NCBI RefSeq assembly: GCF_964340395.1
Contig: NC_135568.1
Span: 15,278,276 to 15,342,275 of the forward strand
Length of the DNA: 64,000 nucleotides
Source: Glandiceps talaboti
Lineage: Eukaryota > Hemichordata > Enteropneusta > Spengelidae
Direction: 5' to 3'
Positions within the stretch are counted from its first letter, which is position 1, and every line of letters begins with the position of its first letter. Made by a program: the position numbers and the translations under genes. Of this stretch, positions 46,956 through 59,830 are shown piece by piece. The notes under the pieces are model-generated. The model searched no databases. It had not been told where the DNA came from and saw only the letters and a program-made list of their open reading frames with translations.

Positions 46956-49645
46956 GGCTCTACCATATGGCCATCATTTCGGGGGGGGGGGGTGGTTGAA
47001 ATGCATGATAGAAATATAATAACCATGTTTGACAAATTGTTATCCGTCAATTCCTTGTAATGTGTTTGTCTGTTGCATGTATTATTGTACCTCTCTTAAA
47101 GTGTACATGCAAAGGTACATACTTTTTTTCGTAATTATGTTTATTTTGCCATAAAAATAAATGAAATTGCATTCATACCTCTAAATATTGCGCGCATTGG
47201 CAAGAAAGTCGCAAAAATACTTGCCCCCTTAATCCCCTGTGCTTCGACTAACTTCGGCACCGCAACCAGCTCACGAAAGGTGTCGAGGTCCCACGTGTTA
47301 CAAAAGCCTTCTAAGCCTTTGTGTAATGTTTACTTATGAATTACTAATTACGCTTGCATTATAGTATTATCTGTAACTGTACATATTGTGGTGTACCAGT
47401 TTAGTCTTCCGACAACAATGGTTCCTTGGTGTTTTGTCGGCAGCACCCGCAGTGAAACATCACCCTACACACATTTCCGAGTGATATAACTGAGTAGGTA
47501 ATAATGGGTGAAGGCAGTTGAAATCACGTAAAAACTGGACAGTGACGCCATACAGTGAAAGTCGGTAAATGTTACCGGGGCCGGGGTTCTCCACGCCACC
47601 GGTGTAGCCATGATCAAAGCGAAAAAAGGAAGACAAATAAAATAATTTGAAATGATGTTTTCAAGAAAGCAAGTTAGCTTCATAAAATATTTTCATTACG
47701 ATAGCATTTGTTTTTAAACAATGCGTAGTCCGATTGTATGTTTTGATTTCCATGTTGCTGGGAGTCGATCGTTTTCATTGTGATACATCACATACATCGT
47801 CGGAATCATATCAAAGTAAAAAGACGCAACGCTCATTATAATGTTGCTATTTTTGTTTCCATTGTTTTGTCTACATGAACAATTACTGTGTCATGCCAAT
47901 CACATGTCAAAAGTGGATGGACACAGCAAAGTACAGTCAGCACTAAGCATCACGCTCCCAGGTCAAATAACTTCAACAACGTAAGACATGTCTATCCATA
48001 AAAAACTCAAACAAAAATGGTCGGAGACAATACACCACAGTACGGTCGGCTTCAGTGAACATGGGCCGTGCTTTGAAAGAAGATGAAACCACTTCATGTC
48101 ACTGTGTGGATGGTAATGAACGCAGTAAAAAATGAAATAAAGTACGTGTACACATAGCTTTCAAGAGGGACGGTTATCCAACAAAACGTTCTGCTCTAAC
48201 GAATTTGTGGGTCTACTTTCGCGAAGATTTTGAATGGTCATAGATTGAATGTACTGTTACAACACGCTACATTTGAACAACTTGAGAGAATATTATGGGG
48301 AACTCTTGAAGCCATTCTCATTCTCTGTATGTTTGATGGGAATGGAAATATTACATAATTTTCGTTTCGATTACATTGTCTGCAGGAGCTGTTTTCCACC
48401 CATTGAATAGTTATGTCAACAAAGGACGCTGAACAGCATTCACTTTATGTAAACAACACGGACATACTCATTCACTGCCAGAGGAACTATCGTTACTGCT
48501 AGCGGTCGGTTCGAATGAATTTGGCTAAATCACACCATCAGATGTTAATGCTGGAGTGTATTGCTCTACGCTTGAGGAATCTGATCAATATTCAACGTCG
48601 GGTTCTGGCGAAAACGGGTTTTGAAGTTGACCTTCTGGTTCGACCATAATGGCTTTGCATGTAAAGATACACTAACGAATGCGTTTGTGTTCCCGAAGTG
48701 ACGTCATAAAGTTCCAAATCCTGTCCTATCCATATGCAAATGAGAGGTACTTACCTGAAGGTGCTCTGTGGCTGAGCCAAGAGTGCCTCATTTTTCGCGC
48801 AATTTCTCGTGTTAGAATTATATTGTACTATTACAAACCCGATTTCCTTTATTTTTATGGCAAAATAAACATAATTACGAAAAAAAGTATGTACCTTTGC
48901 ATGTACACTTTAAGTTAACACGGTGAAAGATAAATATTTGAATATGAATTCAGAACCACACCCAGTAAGGTAACAATTAAAGTAACACGCCATATAACAA
49001 CATGCTTTTTTGTTGATGTTCATACTAATTACAAAATATCGTGTGACCGACAAGTGCAGTCTGAGAGTGTAAGGGAAATACTACAGAACCGTTATTACTT
49101 GATTTGTTTTGTTGTTGATGGCTGTTATTTCATATGGCAACCTTATCGACGCGTACGTACTAGTAAGTGTTATTGAATTTAATTTAATTCAATTTAATTA
49201 ATATCGTATCGAACGACCACCGTACTTTGAAAAATGTGATAATGTTAAATAAATGAATGTGAAAGTTGAGTTTGTCTATTGGAGAGCCAGTTCTGATCAC
49301 TATGTTTCTACAGTAACACCTCTAAATGATGGTTCTATCGGTTTATTAAAATTATTTTTTTAAAGTACAAAAAAAGTAAGAGTGTGTTCACATATTTGAT
49401 ATACTTTCATTTCATAATCGTACTTTAACAGTCTGACGGTGTGATTTTTTTCTAATCCTGCCGTACAAAGAGTCATTTGTTTACGTCAGATTGGTGAAAT
49501 GTAATGTTGGTCGGGTCATGAGAAACATTATAATTAAGTACGCCACTTTTAGACGCTTTTCGTTAGTGGGTGATTGGTTTTTGCACTTCAAATTATTTAT
49601 TTATTTAGCTATCTTTTCGTGTCAGTATTGTTCACTATTTGTTTG
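46956..49645. other. intergenic, no gene seen
   Basis: No conserved exon on either strand, although the remainder of the minus-strand expansin-like gene might be expected somewhere below 52.9 kb. 47220-48700 is moderately richer in CG than its flanks. Confidence 0.4.
48699..48741. promoter_or_regulatory. CRE and octamer motifs close together
   Basis: A perfect palindromic CRE, TGACGTCA (48699-48706), and an octamer, ATGCAAAT (48734-48741), lie 28 bp apart. CREB/ATF and POU factors bind such sites. The 14-mer CATATGCAAATGAG around the octamer recurs at 17353-17366. No transcript is assigned, so a regulatory role is only a possibility. Confidence 0.25.
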
Positions 49646-49653
49646 TTTGTCTT

Positions 49654-49731
<78 letters not shown>
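49654..49731. repeat. (GTCT)n microsatellite
   Basis: About 19 GTCT units, almost pure. Confidence 0.95.
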
Positions 49732-49733
<2 letters not shown>

Positions 49734-50002
49734 AATATCATGTCAAATCCTGAAGGTTAATCAGTTTTCAAGTTCAATATGACAAATATTTTAGCAAAAT
49801 ATTTCAAAAAACAGCAGCGTAAGCGGTATAGTTCTAGCAGAAAGTTCATGATAGATTGATTACGCCTATGTATTGGCAATTGCAAGCTATTTGGCAACAA
49901 GGTACTGTAGCAGTCGTGGCATGGTGTGATGGTATGTTCTGGTAAGGAATGTGGTAAAAGGCCTCGTGGAAGGTAGAAACTGTGACACTGCATGCATCAT
50001 AC

Positions 50003-50028
50003 CATAGACAGTCCCACCATTGTCTATG
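50003..50028. mobile_element. mini-palindrome insert 8 (26 bp)
   Basis: It begins CATAGACAGT and ends ATTGTCTATG. Flanks ATCATAC and ATCACAG agree at 5 of 7 positions. The ends are the same as those of inserts 4-6. Confidence 0.5.
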
Positions 50029-50399
50029 ATCACAGTCTTTAGTACAAATCTCGTGGATGGACTAGATCGTCTTGGGGAGGCCGGGGTGTATAGTTTGTAA
50101 CTGTTTTTACAGCTACAGTTGCCTTTCTTCTACATGGCCATGGGTTTATAACCTGTGTAAGTCATGTATTATGAATTATGTGGACTGTGATGATAGCTGT
50201 CCATATAGATTACGTCTCGACTGGGTGGTGGTACCGTGAGGTTCGAATTGAACACACAGAATATCACGAATCCCAAAGGACACTGTAACTGTCCGACTTA
50301 TTTCAATGATTTAATCCGATGATACTAATCTCACTGTCATTGGGGCGATATATTGCTTAGTTGGTTCCACGCTCACCTACAGTGCAGTGCGGGTTACGG

Positions 50400-50715
50400 T
50401 CCATTGCTTGTCTTTGACACAACCAGGTCATAAACCGATAAGAAACTGCACAATACTAACACATCAAGATAGCAAGATTACATGAATTCAGATTCTTGCT
50501 ACATGTTGTCTACATTTTGCTTAAAGAAATTGGTGCCCGCATGTCTGCGTCTACTTGCAGCGTGTTTTAAGAGGTTAATTCATTCAGACTAAATGTAATG
50601 TAGCAAGAAATTGGATCTTGCAATCTTAAAGTGTAGCATGTGCAGTTTCTTATTAGTTCACTCAATGTTGTAATAAAACAGAGTGAGTGAACAGTTACCT
50701 GCGACGCGCTGTACG
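50400..50715. mobile_element. MITE family M, copy 2
   Basis: TTGACACAACC-GATAAGAAACTGCAC at the left; CTTAAAGTGTAGCATGTGCA, GTTTCTTATTAG and ACAGAGTGAGTGAACAGTTA at the right. This is the same inverted arrangement as copies 1 and 3. Confidence 0.7.
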
Positions 50716-51530
50716 CCCAGTCCTTACATCACCTTGACCAAATCGATTGGGCTTTTCTTCAAACACACTTGATGAAACTCATATTGAGTGACATGCCTAC
50801 ATTCATTTATCACGCGTTCTCAGTCCACAGACATGTAAGACTTGCCTGTGCTCTCACGGAACTCTCCTGAATAAAAATTACAAAGTCCACTATTTCTGTA
50901 CGAACGTTTGTAACATTCAGCTCTAATGAATAGTAGTAAGTCGGTCAGTTTCCCTTTGACCACATTTTGGTTGACCCTATTGTCGTCAGCTCGGAGTACA
51001 TATATAGTGGTGATCAAAGGCTTATATATAGTCTATAGATGCATTATCACCGCCAGCTATGTTACATAGACTCATTTCACCATAAAGGGCTGTATGCAAA
51101 CATTAAATACCAACAATGCAAGCTAGCTACCAACAAGTCACTTTTCAAAAATGCGCAACTCTAGTACCAACATCTCTAGCTCTCCCGCAGAAGTCGCCCT
51201 ACTTAATTAATTACTCTCCCTGTTTTAAAACCCATCTCGGTGGAAACAGTAGAAATGACAATTTTGAATTGTCAAATATCAATATTTGGCACGAGTTAAG
51301 CTGAGCTGATTAGGACGAATTGAATGTGTCATTCCTGTCTAATCTTATAAGTGTGTACTATAGTGGAGTTAGGGAAGAATAGCCATGTGGTCGTAAGCAG
51401 CCCAGAAAACTTGTATCCAGAGAAAACATACACTGCACATGGAACAAAGAGGGAATGAATAATCACATCCAGACGCCTAAAATTTCAAACAATCAACTTT
51501 TACCACGGAATTTCCTAAATAATATGAACT
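50716..51530. other. no gene seen
   Basis: A 65-codon minus-strand frame at 50820-51017 has no recognisable motif. No repeat family was identified. Confidence 0.4.
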
Positions 51531-51534
51531 TATA

Positions 51535-52050
51535 AAGCTGTGCTACTAGCTGCAACTGGGACGGTTTTTTTTGAAAATCTTTTGCTTAGGTACAATAACG
51601 TACTCCTAATAATCGTACACACAGTGTGAACAATATTGTATCACCTGTGGGTAATCGTATTGTTGTAGCTGTATACAATCAATCAAATCAAATTAAATTT
51701 TGGGTCCGCACCGAAAATCAGCGCCCTCAATGGCAATCATGATTTGAATCTGTTTCTGTACTACTTATGGCTAATATCGACCACTGATTAACATGTACAA
51801 TGTCTAATTATTGGTATATAACAATTGTAAAATGATACATCAGTTACACCTAGTACAGTTTTGACGATAGTGACAGATCTAAAATCGAGCATTCGCTCAA
51901 GATTTAAACTTGCGACTACATCCACACAGATAAAATTCACCACTAATTAACAGATACAATGTCTTTTTTTAAGCACTTGGCTAATTTTTAGTTAATATAT
52001 TTTTGGCTATATGATGAAAAAATGTCCCAGTTGCAGCTAGAGTAAGTTTG
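51535..52050. mobile_element. MITE family T, copy D, composite
   Basis: It begins AGCTGTGCTACTAGCTGCAA and contains the GCACCGAAAATCAG block. One right end lies at about 51840-51860 (CAGTTACACCTAGTACAG). A second right end, CCAGTTGCAGCTAGAGTAAG, is at 52028-52047, with the ATTAAC-TACAATGTCT block repeated between them. It is either nested or has a duplicated right part. Confidence 0.6.
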
Positions 52051-52059
52051 ATAACAATA

Positions 52060-52335
52060 ACGGTGGTGTATTTATAATGCGCCTGCTCTCCTGGGAGCTC
52101 CCGGCGCTCACTTAACAAGTGTCCCCCCAGCATGGATCTATAACGTTACGTCGCAATAGCGCTTTGACTTCTGAAACTCCCTAGGGAGAATACAATCCAA
52201 TATATCCTCTATAAGAGTATAGGATCAAAGCATTCACAGAGCAACCGCTATCCTACCTATTATACAGTTGGGTTGGCTGAGGCACAATCGTTGTTCAAAT
52301 CTCGCCCAAGGATATTAACTGTGTGGGTTTTTTTT
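52060..52335 (-). mobile_element. tRNA-derived SINE, copy 3 (minus, 5'-truncated)
   Basis: The reverse complement carries the SINE body (CCTTGGGCGAGATTTGAACA, TCAGCCAACCCAACTGTATA) and ends with the GCGCATTATAAATAC type of tail. The tRNA-like head is missing. Confidence 0.7.
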
Positions 52336-52907
52336 CAATTTTACTCTATGCTCTATGGAGAATGACCCGAGCTTGTTTGAACTGAGATATATTCACATGT
52401 CTGTCACTCAGACTATTTTGTCCCGCAGGGTACACGACATATAGGGGAAGTATATTGCATTACAGTTGTAAGTTCATTTAGTAAATGAGATACTCTTTCT
52501 CTTGCTAGGTGATGTAACCTTGAGTTAGTGACTTTAGTGACCTTTACAGAAATTGACGAAATATTTCCCCCACAGTTGCTTTTAGCTTATATCTAGTATA
52601 CCAAGTGTTTATATTCTTCATCGTTCATTCGTCATACGCCACTGCAATTTCAAGACTTTTGCATACGATCCATCAGGGACAAACTTATTTCATGAAAAAA
52701 TCAGACAAAAACAGGAAATGTATACTTATACCGAATCATAACTTGACACTGTTACATTTGTATATGAAAAAATTTCGTTCTTTTTTTCCGCATTGTCAGC
52801 ACGGACGCAATTTAATTAATAATCTTGTCGAGTCTTTTAGTTCAACCACTGGGACAGCAGTTTAAGGATAGTCGTGATAAGGTTTATCATTGCGATTTCA
52901 TGCTTAC
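52336..52907 (-). other. intron 1 of the expansin-like gene (part)
   Basis: It begins at the donor at 52907 and has no downstream exon that I can recognise. The sequence is unique. Confidence 0.4.
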
Positions 52908-53135
52908 CTCTCGATCATCAAGATCTGGTGAATTCATCGCTCCGACCATCTGATCTCCCTCGGTGTTGATCATACAGGCACCGCTACCTTTCGCTGCATC
53001 GTCGGCGTAGTCGTAGTATGTGATTTCCCCCTCGAACGAACCATCTAGGGTTACATCGCACGTTAACTCTGCAGAAAAAGACAAGTCTGCATTGTACCAA
53101 CATAACCAAGTGATGACAAGATATCGCCCAAACAT
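52908..53135 (-). CDS. first coding exon of an expansin-like (double-psi beta-barrel) secreted protein
   Basis: On the minus strand the ATG at 53135-53133 opens MFGRYLVITWLCWYNADLSF: a signal peptide, probably cut after SFSA. It is followed by ELTCDV, then GEITYYDYADDAAKGSGAC and DQMVGAMNSPDLDDRE. G-x-I-T-Y-Y-x(n)-GAC and M-V-x-A-M-N-x-P-D are hallmarks of the front half of expansin and barwin-type DPBB domains, which bind or loosen polysaccharides. The exon ends in phase 0 at a clean donor, GAG|GTAAGC. The back half with the expected catalytic Asp and CG motif must lie in later exons (lower coordinates or beyond repeats), which I did not find. The fold call is confident, substrate and function are not. 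A non-expansin DPBB protein is the main alternative. Confidence 0.65.
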
Positions 53136-53263
53136 TTTGGAAGCTGTTTTTTGAGTTCCGACGTAAACTTTTCGTTAATAATCCGATTCGATCGATTATC
53201 CTCTTCCAAATCTTCGCTTGCGGCGCTGTCAATGCATATAGACGGTCAGATGAAAGGGGCTAG

Positions 53264-53273
53264 GTTTAAATAG
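53264..53273 (-). promoter_or_regulatory. TATA-like box for the expansin-like gene
   Basis: On the minus strand CTATTTAAAC lies about 130 bp before the ATG. A start about 30 bp downstream would give a 5' UTR of about 100 nt. Position and sequence fit; there is no other evidence. Confidence 0.3.
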
Positions 53274-53884
53274 CAGTTGACAGGATTCCCCCTAGCAACT
53301 GTCACCATCGGATTCTTTCATTGGAAACACACTGATATTGTTGATGTGGAAGGTTACAGAGGTCAAACTGACCATGTACTGTAACTTGTACAAATAACGA
53401 TATACACGACGTTTGAAGACCAGGCGTGTCGTCACTCGGTGGTTCATTCTCTTTATTGTCATAAGTGACACATCTATGTCAAGTAAATATATTGAAATTG
53501 TCAAAAGTGTCCTCAATTTCTGATATTATAAAGTGGTATTTTTGGAAGTGTCGCTACTTTTTTTGCTTGTTTAATTTTGCTGGTTTTTTTTTAATTTGTG
53601 GCTTTGCCTTAGAAGTGTATCCTATGTTGTGCTGTTGTATTCGTTTGAGACAGACAAGGTATATAGGGTTTGATGTGTCTTGTATAATGTTATGTTCACT
53701 TATTTTCAGGGGGCTTTCACTTTAGAGTTACATAATATAACAAACTATACAATTACATCTTGCGGTCATATATCATACATAGACCAAAGTATGCATATAC
53801 TCTAGATAGCCTAAAAATATGGGAAAGAAATCAGTCCAAGTAAAAAGACAATATAAAGTGTATATTCTAGTTTTCATTGTTCAT

Positions 53885-54470
<586 letters not shown>

Positions 54471-54634
54471 CCATTTGCCTGTTTGCTTGGTTCACTGTCG
54501 CGCGCGCTCTCTTTCCTTTTGTGATTTACTTTACATAAAATACATTTCTGCTCATCGAACAATTTCTTTTTTCGCTTCTATCCCTATTCCATGTTGACGA
54601 ATTACTACTTTAAACCAGTGTGACTATAAATTTT

Positions 54635-54925
54635 CAATTAGACGGCATGATGGGTTGTATGTCTCACACAAGGTGTTTTGTTACAAATTACAAAAAAAAA
54701 ATAGACACTGATAGCGAGCAAGCACTTAAAATGATACATTTTATCTCTCAGTAAACACAAATCAACATCACTGTCAGAGAGATTCAAACACAAAACTTTA
54801 TTTGTGTTCACAGTGAGATAAAATGCAACATTCCAAGTGCGTGCACGGTATCAGTGCCTGGCTGTATGTTGTTTATGTCATTCGTAACAAAACATTTTGT
54901 GTGAGATGTAAAACGGTATAGTCTT
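54635..54925. mobile_element. long foldback element
   Basis: Outer arms TCTCACACAAGGTGTTTTGT (left, near 54662) and the inverse of GTAACAAAACATTTTGTGTG (right, near 54885) pair. Inner arms around GCACTTAAAATGATACATTT and ATAAAATGCAACATTCCAAG also pair, so most of the 290 bp folds back. The left outer block recurs at 5516. Confidence 0.7.
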
Positions 54926-55784
<859 letters not shown>

Positions 55785-55787
<3 letters not shown>

Positions 55788-56228
55788 GCTCCCGTTCTCT
55801 CTTGCTTTCTCGCTCACATTCTCTCTCTCGCTCCCTGTCTCGCTTTCATCCCTAATTTGTATACGTTCGCTGTCCGTCCCAACATGGAGCTTTCAGAAAT
55901 AAAAGTGACAATCTTTGCCAATACAGGTCACTTGTTCAAACTGTTTCAGCAAAGTAAAGCAACATCTCAAAGGAATTTACTGTGGTTCTCTCAAGTGTCA
56001 ATGTGATTATTCCGGGATGGTGAGAGTGATTGGGGAACAGTGAGCCTTAACAAAGGTGGACAAAGAGTATTTTAACCCGGACAGCGTGAAACGTTAACAT
56101 GGAGTACAACACAGTGAAACTGTACTTCAAGTCAAGGACAATATCGGAACAATACAACAACTGCCGACAAAGGAATGACTGCAACAATAATGGGAATGCT
56201 ACGTTTAAGGATAAGAGAAAATGAAGTA
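55785..56228. other. no gene seen
   Basis: CTC-rich margin of the microsatellite, then unique sequence. Minus-strand frames lack motifs. Confidence 0.4.
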
Positions 56229-56610
56229 CAGGGTGCTGCAGGTTACTGTTTACTCGTTCTGTTTGACACAACCATGCAGAAACCTATAAGAAACTGCACA
56301 TGCTACACTTTAAGATATCTGGATTGAATGAATAATATTTCTTGTTGCTTTTTGTCTAAATAGAACGAGCCAGCATACCAGCATGCAAACATCATATTCA
56401 ATTATACATACATGTATATCAAAATACTGATGTCTGTCTGTCCATCCATATGTCTGCTCCTAATTGCAGTATATTTATTCCATTCAGACTAAATGTAGCA
56501 AAGAATTTCAATCTTGTTATCTTAAAGTGTAGAATGTACAGTTTCTTATCAATTTATGCGTGACTGTGTCAAACAGCGTGAGTTAACAGTATCCTGCTAT
56601 GCGCTGTATG
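56229..56610. mobile_element. MITE family M, copy 3
   Basis: The left end GTGCTGCAGGTTACTGTTTA then CTCGTTCTGTTTGACACAAC pairs with the right end GTGTCAAACAGCGTGAGTTA then ACAGTATCCTGCTATGCGC. Inside are AAACTGCACATGCTACACTT and AAAGTGTAGAATGTACAGTT. It is the clearest copy for placing the outer ends. Confidence 0.75.
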
Positions 56611-58420
56611 ACAAGAGGCATAAGAGGGGTAAGCAAGTGGTACTACGTCAATGTAATCGCTTTATATTCGTGGACTGTAAAAAATATTGACAAAAAATAA
56701 TTAAGTCTGAACTGGTAATCAGATTACTTAGCGGTTGCCTAGATAATTTTAACTTTTGAACTGAACATTTTAGTTACTGAGTGTGGTCATTTTCATTCCA
56801 ACGTAAGGGGTTTCTATTTATAGCAACCATTTCTGCAAATCTGTACCACTCTTTAATAGTGTTAGATATTGTAGTCACCACTACGGTGTGCCCAGTAACA
56901 TACCTTGTATGTGTGACGGTGTAGTATGAGTACAGTAAAGGCATTGTTGAAAACTCGAGCTCGTCAAAGTTTCAGTTCTTTCATAGAAGATGGTAGGGTG
57001 TAGACTTGTTGAAGTCTCTAGGCTTTTTTTCTTTCTTTATTTGTCACACAATTGTGTCCATTTGTGCAAAATAGCGACCTGAGTGAGTGATTGCGAACAG
57101 TCGGGTGAAGGCTAAGCCCATTGAGACTACTTGTAACGGGGGGGGGGGGGGGTGACCACATTATCCTTCCCAGACTTTGAAATCAATAACAAATTCAAAA
57201 CATTTGTTGATTATGAGACCTAAACAAACCTCCCAAGGGAATGGTGACAGCCTAGCCCGGGTGCTTTTCTTTCACCGAATACAGTCTCAAGATAACAAGA
57301 AAAGCGCAGTATTGTATTAGCGCCACATCCAGCTAGGGGATGGACTGCGACAGCCATGATTGACAGCTGGGATGGTGACACTTACCACGCACCGTGCACC
57401 GAATTAGATCTTTGGAGTAATGCTCCAAAGGAACGGTAGCTAACAATACCTGAATGACCTCATTTATTCTCGGCATGATGACATGTAACATGGATGGTGA
57501 ACAGAGAATTTACAAAAGCGCTAAAATTTGGACACAAATATAAATTCGGCCATGCAGCGATACTAATTTGTACATAGTCATACAGACCACAATTATTTTT
57601 TGTGAATTATTTTTGTTTGGCTCAGCTTGACACCAAACTGTCCCAAGGGAGGCACAGTAGGCAATCTGGAGTACAAGTGAAGTGTTTTTGCTAAAAGGTA
57701 CTAGTGTGAAATTGACAAAAACTTGTGGTCGTTAATGCTGCTGGTATTTTGGTGTAGCATGCTGAGACATTTTACTGACCAATGTCACAATTTTGTACAC
57801 GAAATCAGGCTTCCCTGGTTGCTGGCTTTGGGTATGGTTTCAATTCTTCGCAGCGTGCAACTCAACATGGGTAAAAAAGAACCTTCGTTGCCATAACAAT
57901 AAATAAATGTAGGTTGTTTGTTATTGTCGATGCGTAGGACAGTGTTAAATTTAGGAATCCTAATGTTATAATATTATGAACCCTTTTTTTCTATAAAGCG
58001 CCCTCACACCGCAGACTATTTGGTATCACGATTTAGTATCGACATTTGAGCGAAATTTACATATAATAAAATCGACCTTATTCCAATAAAACAAATACTT
58101 TTTACATAGTAAAATCCTGTGAAGTAGTTTTCATTCGAATTCACGCAGTTTGAGTTCTCTAGTTACTGTGTTGATACTTTTCCATACAAGGTTAGTATTC
58201 TCATCGTTATGTAAATGAACTACTCGAAGGGACAAAAACCATTTATACAACTTATCCAAGTGTTGAGAATCATTCAAAAGCAGTTGACGAAGTAATTTTG
58301 ACGACATTATGGCCAGAGGGACAAATTTTGAAATTCTTCAGATACCATGTACTGCGCCCTCATCGTTTTCACAAGACTTTTAGAACAACATCACAATTTG
58401 TAAAAAGGCAAATTGTGATG
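56611..58420. other. no firm gene; one weak exon candidate
   Basis: A G-run at about 57138-57151. On the minus strand, 57476-57386 is an ATG-initiated 30-codon frame ending at a good donor (CGTG|GTAAGT), described in the findings. No other signal. Confidence 0.4.
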
Positions 58421-58424
58421 TTGT

Positions 58425-59830
58425 TTGTTTGTTTGTTTGTTTGTTCGTTCGTTCGTTCGTTTGTCGGTTTGTTTAATAAATCCAGGAAGGATCTGAGGGT
58501 ACAATTTAACCACCCCCCCCAAAAAAAAAAAAAACAAAAACAAAACAAAAACAAAAAAACACCACCATTCTGAAAGGGTTTGAAAGTGAACAAGATACGA
58601 CATCTACTGTTAAGATGTTTATTTCAATTAAGTAAAGATCTTAGCAGTAGAAGTAGTGTCTTGTTTACTTACCTACCCATTTACATTCCTCAAGATGCGC
58701 CTGTACTAGGTGTCATTATTTTGTGGTTGGACTGAATCGTGCTTCATAATAAAAACCAATTCTGATAGCTGACAGTTGTTGAGATTATGTAAATTATGGT
58801 ATTCATTTTATTGTGAAAAAAAGATATACATTAATTTTTGTATTACCTTCGTAATTTTTGTGAACGCGTAATTTTCTGTAAACTGTAAACTGTACTTCAT
58901 GACGCCCCCCCCCCCCACTCACCTCCTCAGAACATTATGGAGTGTTATAAACACATGTTTACTGATCTCAATGTGGAATGTCATCCACTATATTTTTATT
59001 TATTTTTAGTAGGGGGGGGGGGAGGTGTGGATTACCCCAACACAAACTGTTTAACAAGTAGAGGTTTCCGCAGGTTATTGAGAGCGCTTTGAGGAAACAG
59101 ACGTGTGATGTTGCCATGGTGATCAGTCAACGTGTTTTCAATAATGGTAATTGTGAAACTAATATCACGATAATTATAATCAACTCTTCCGTCATGCTTG
59201 ATACCAGGGGAGAGATAATTTCCAATATGCAATATGTTTTAATTAATTATTCATATTTTTTACACAGTAATAGGTTAAACATATCATTCAGTTGATAGAA
59301 GAACATCATTGGAGACGTAATATGTAAAAATATTGCATTTCCCTGTGTATCTACGGACAAACAGAGAAGATTCGCAATTTTGCTACAGGGAGTTAAATCT
59401 CTACAGCAATGATTGGGTTAATTGTTTTGATACTTCAATTGTTTGGACCACTGGTATTTGTGGTGCCTACTGAAGGTAAGACAACTACATATTGCATGTT
59501 TGACGACCCCCACACCCACCCTTACCTGCATGCATATATGAGTGCAGCGTCAGCTCACAACATCCATTATTAATAGCGTTAGTAACAGTAGCCAAAATCT
59601 CAAGGTTTTGTTTCAGATTTTTGAAGAACAATTTAAATGCTGTTTTTATTTTATTTCAAACAGCTACACTTGATATACTGTTAGTATAAATTACCTGTAA
59701 ACGTTTTACTTTCCATACTTAAAAGTAAAGGTTTCATCTTTGCTCTGTGTAGAGTGTGCTGGGTATTCAGCAATTTGAAAGAAGTACGACCTTGACTGAT
59801 CTAAAAATGTTTTACAGCATAGTAAAGGAA
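58425..59830. repeat. segmental duplication, copy 1
   Basis: It begins at a (GTTT)n tract and shares long colinear similarity with 62735-64000: GGATCTGAG-GTACAATTTAACCACCCC, TCTACTGTTAAGATGTTTAT, CATTTACATTCCTCAAGATG, and the signal-peptide exon and its flanks. It is far too long and single-copy-like to be the MITEs above. Confidence 0.85.
59409..59475 (+). CDS. signal-peptide first exon of an unidentified secreted or membrane protein
   Basis: ATG opens MIGLIVLILQLFGPLVFVVP, an almost uninterrupted hydrophobic signal peptide. The exon ends after TE in phase 1 at TGAAG|GTAAGA. Conservation of the surrounding sequence in the duplicate supports a former gene start. A conserved acceptor-like TTTGTGTAG then AGTGTGCTGG follows at about 59750 in both copies and may begin the next exon. 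In this copy that frame stops after ECAGYSAI, so what the full product is remains unknown. Confidence 0.45.

Noticed and set aside
52984-53232. Overlapping minus-strand frame of 82 codons
   Set aside because: Different frame from the signal peptide-DPBB exon; no motif and no matching donor.
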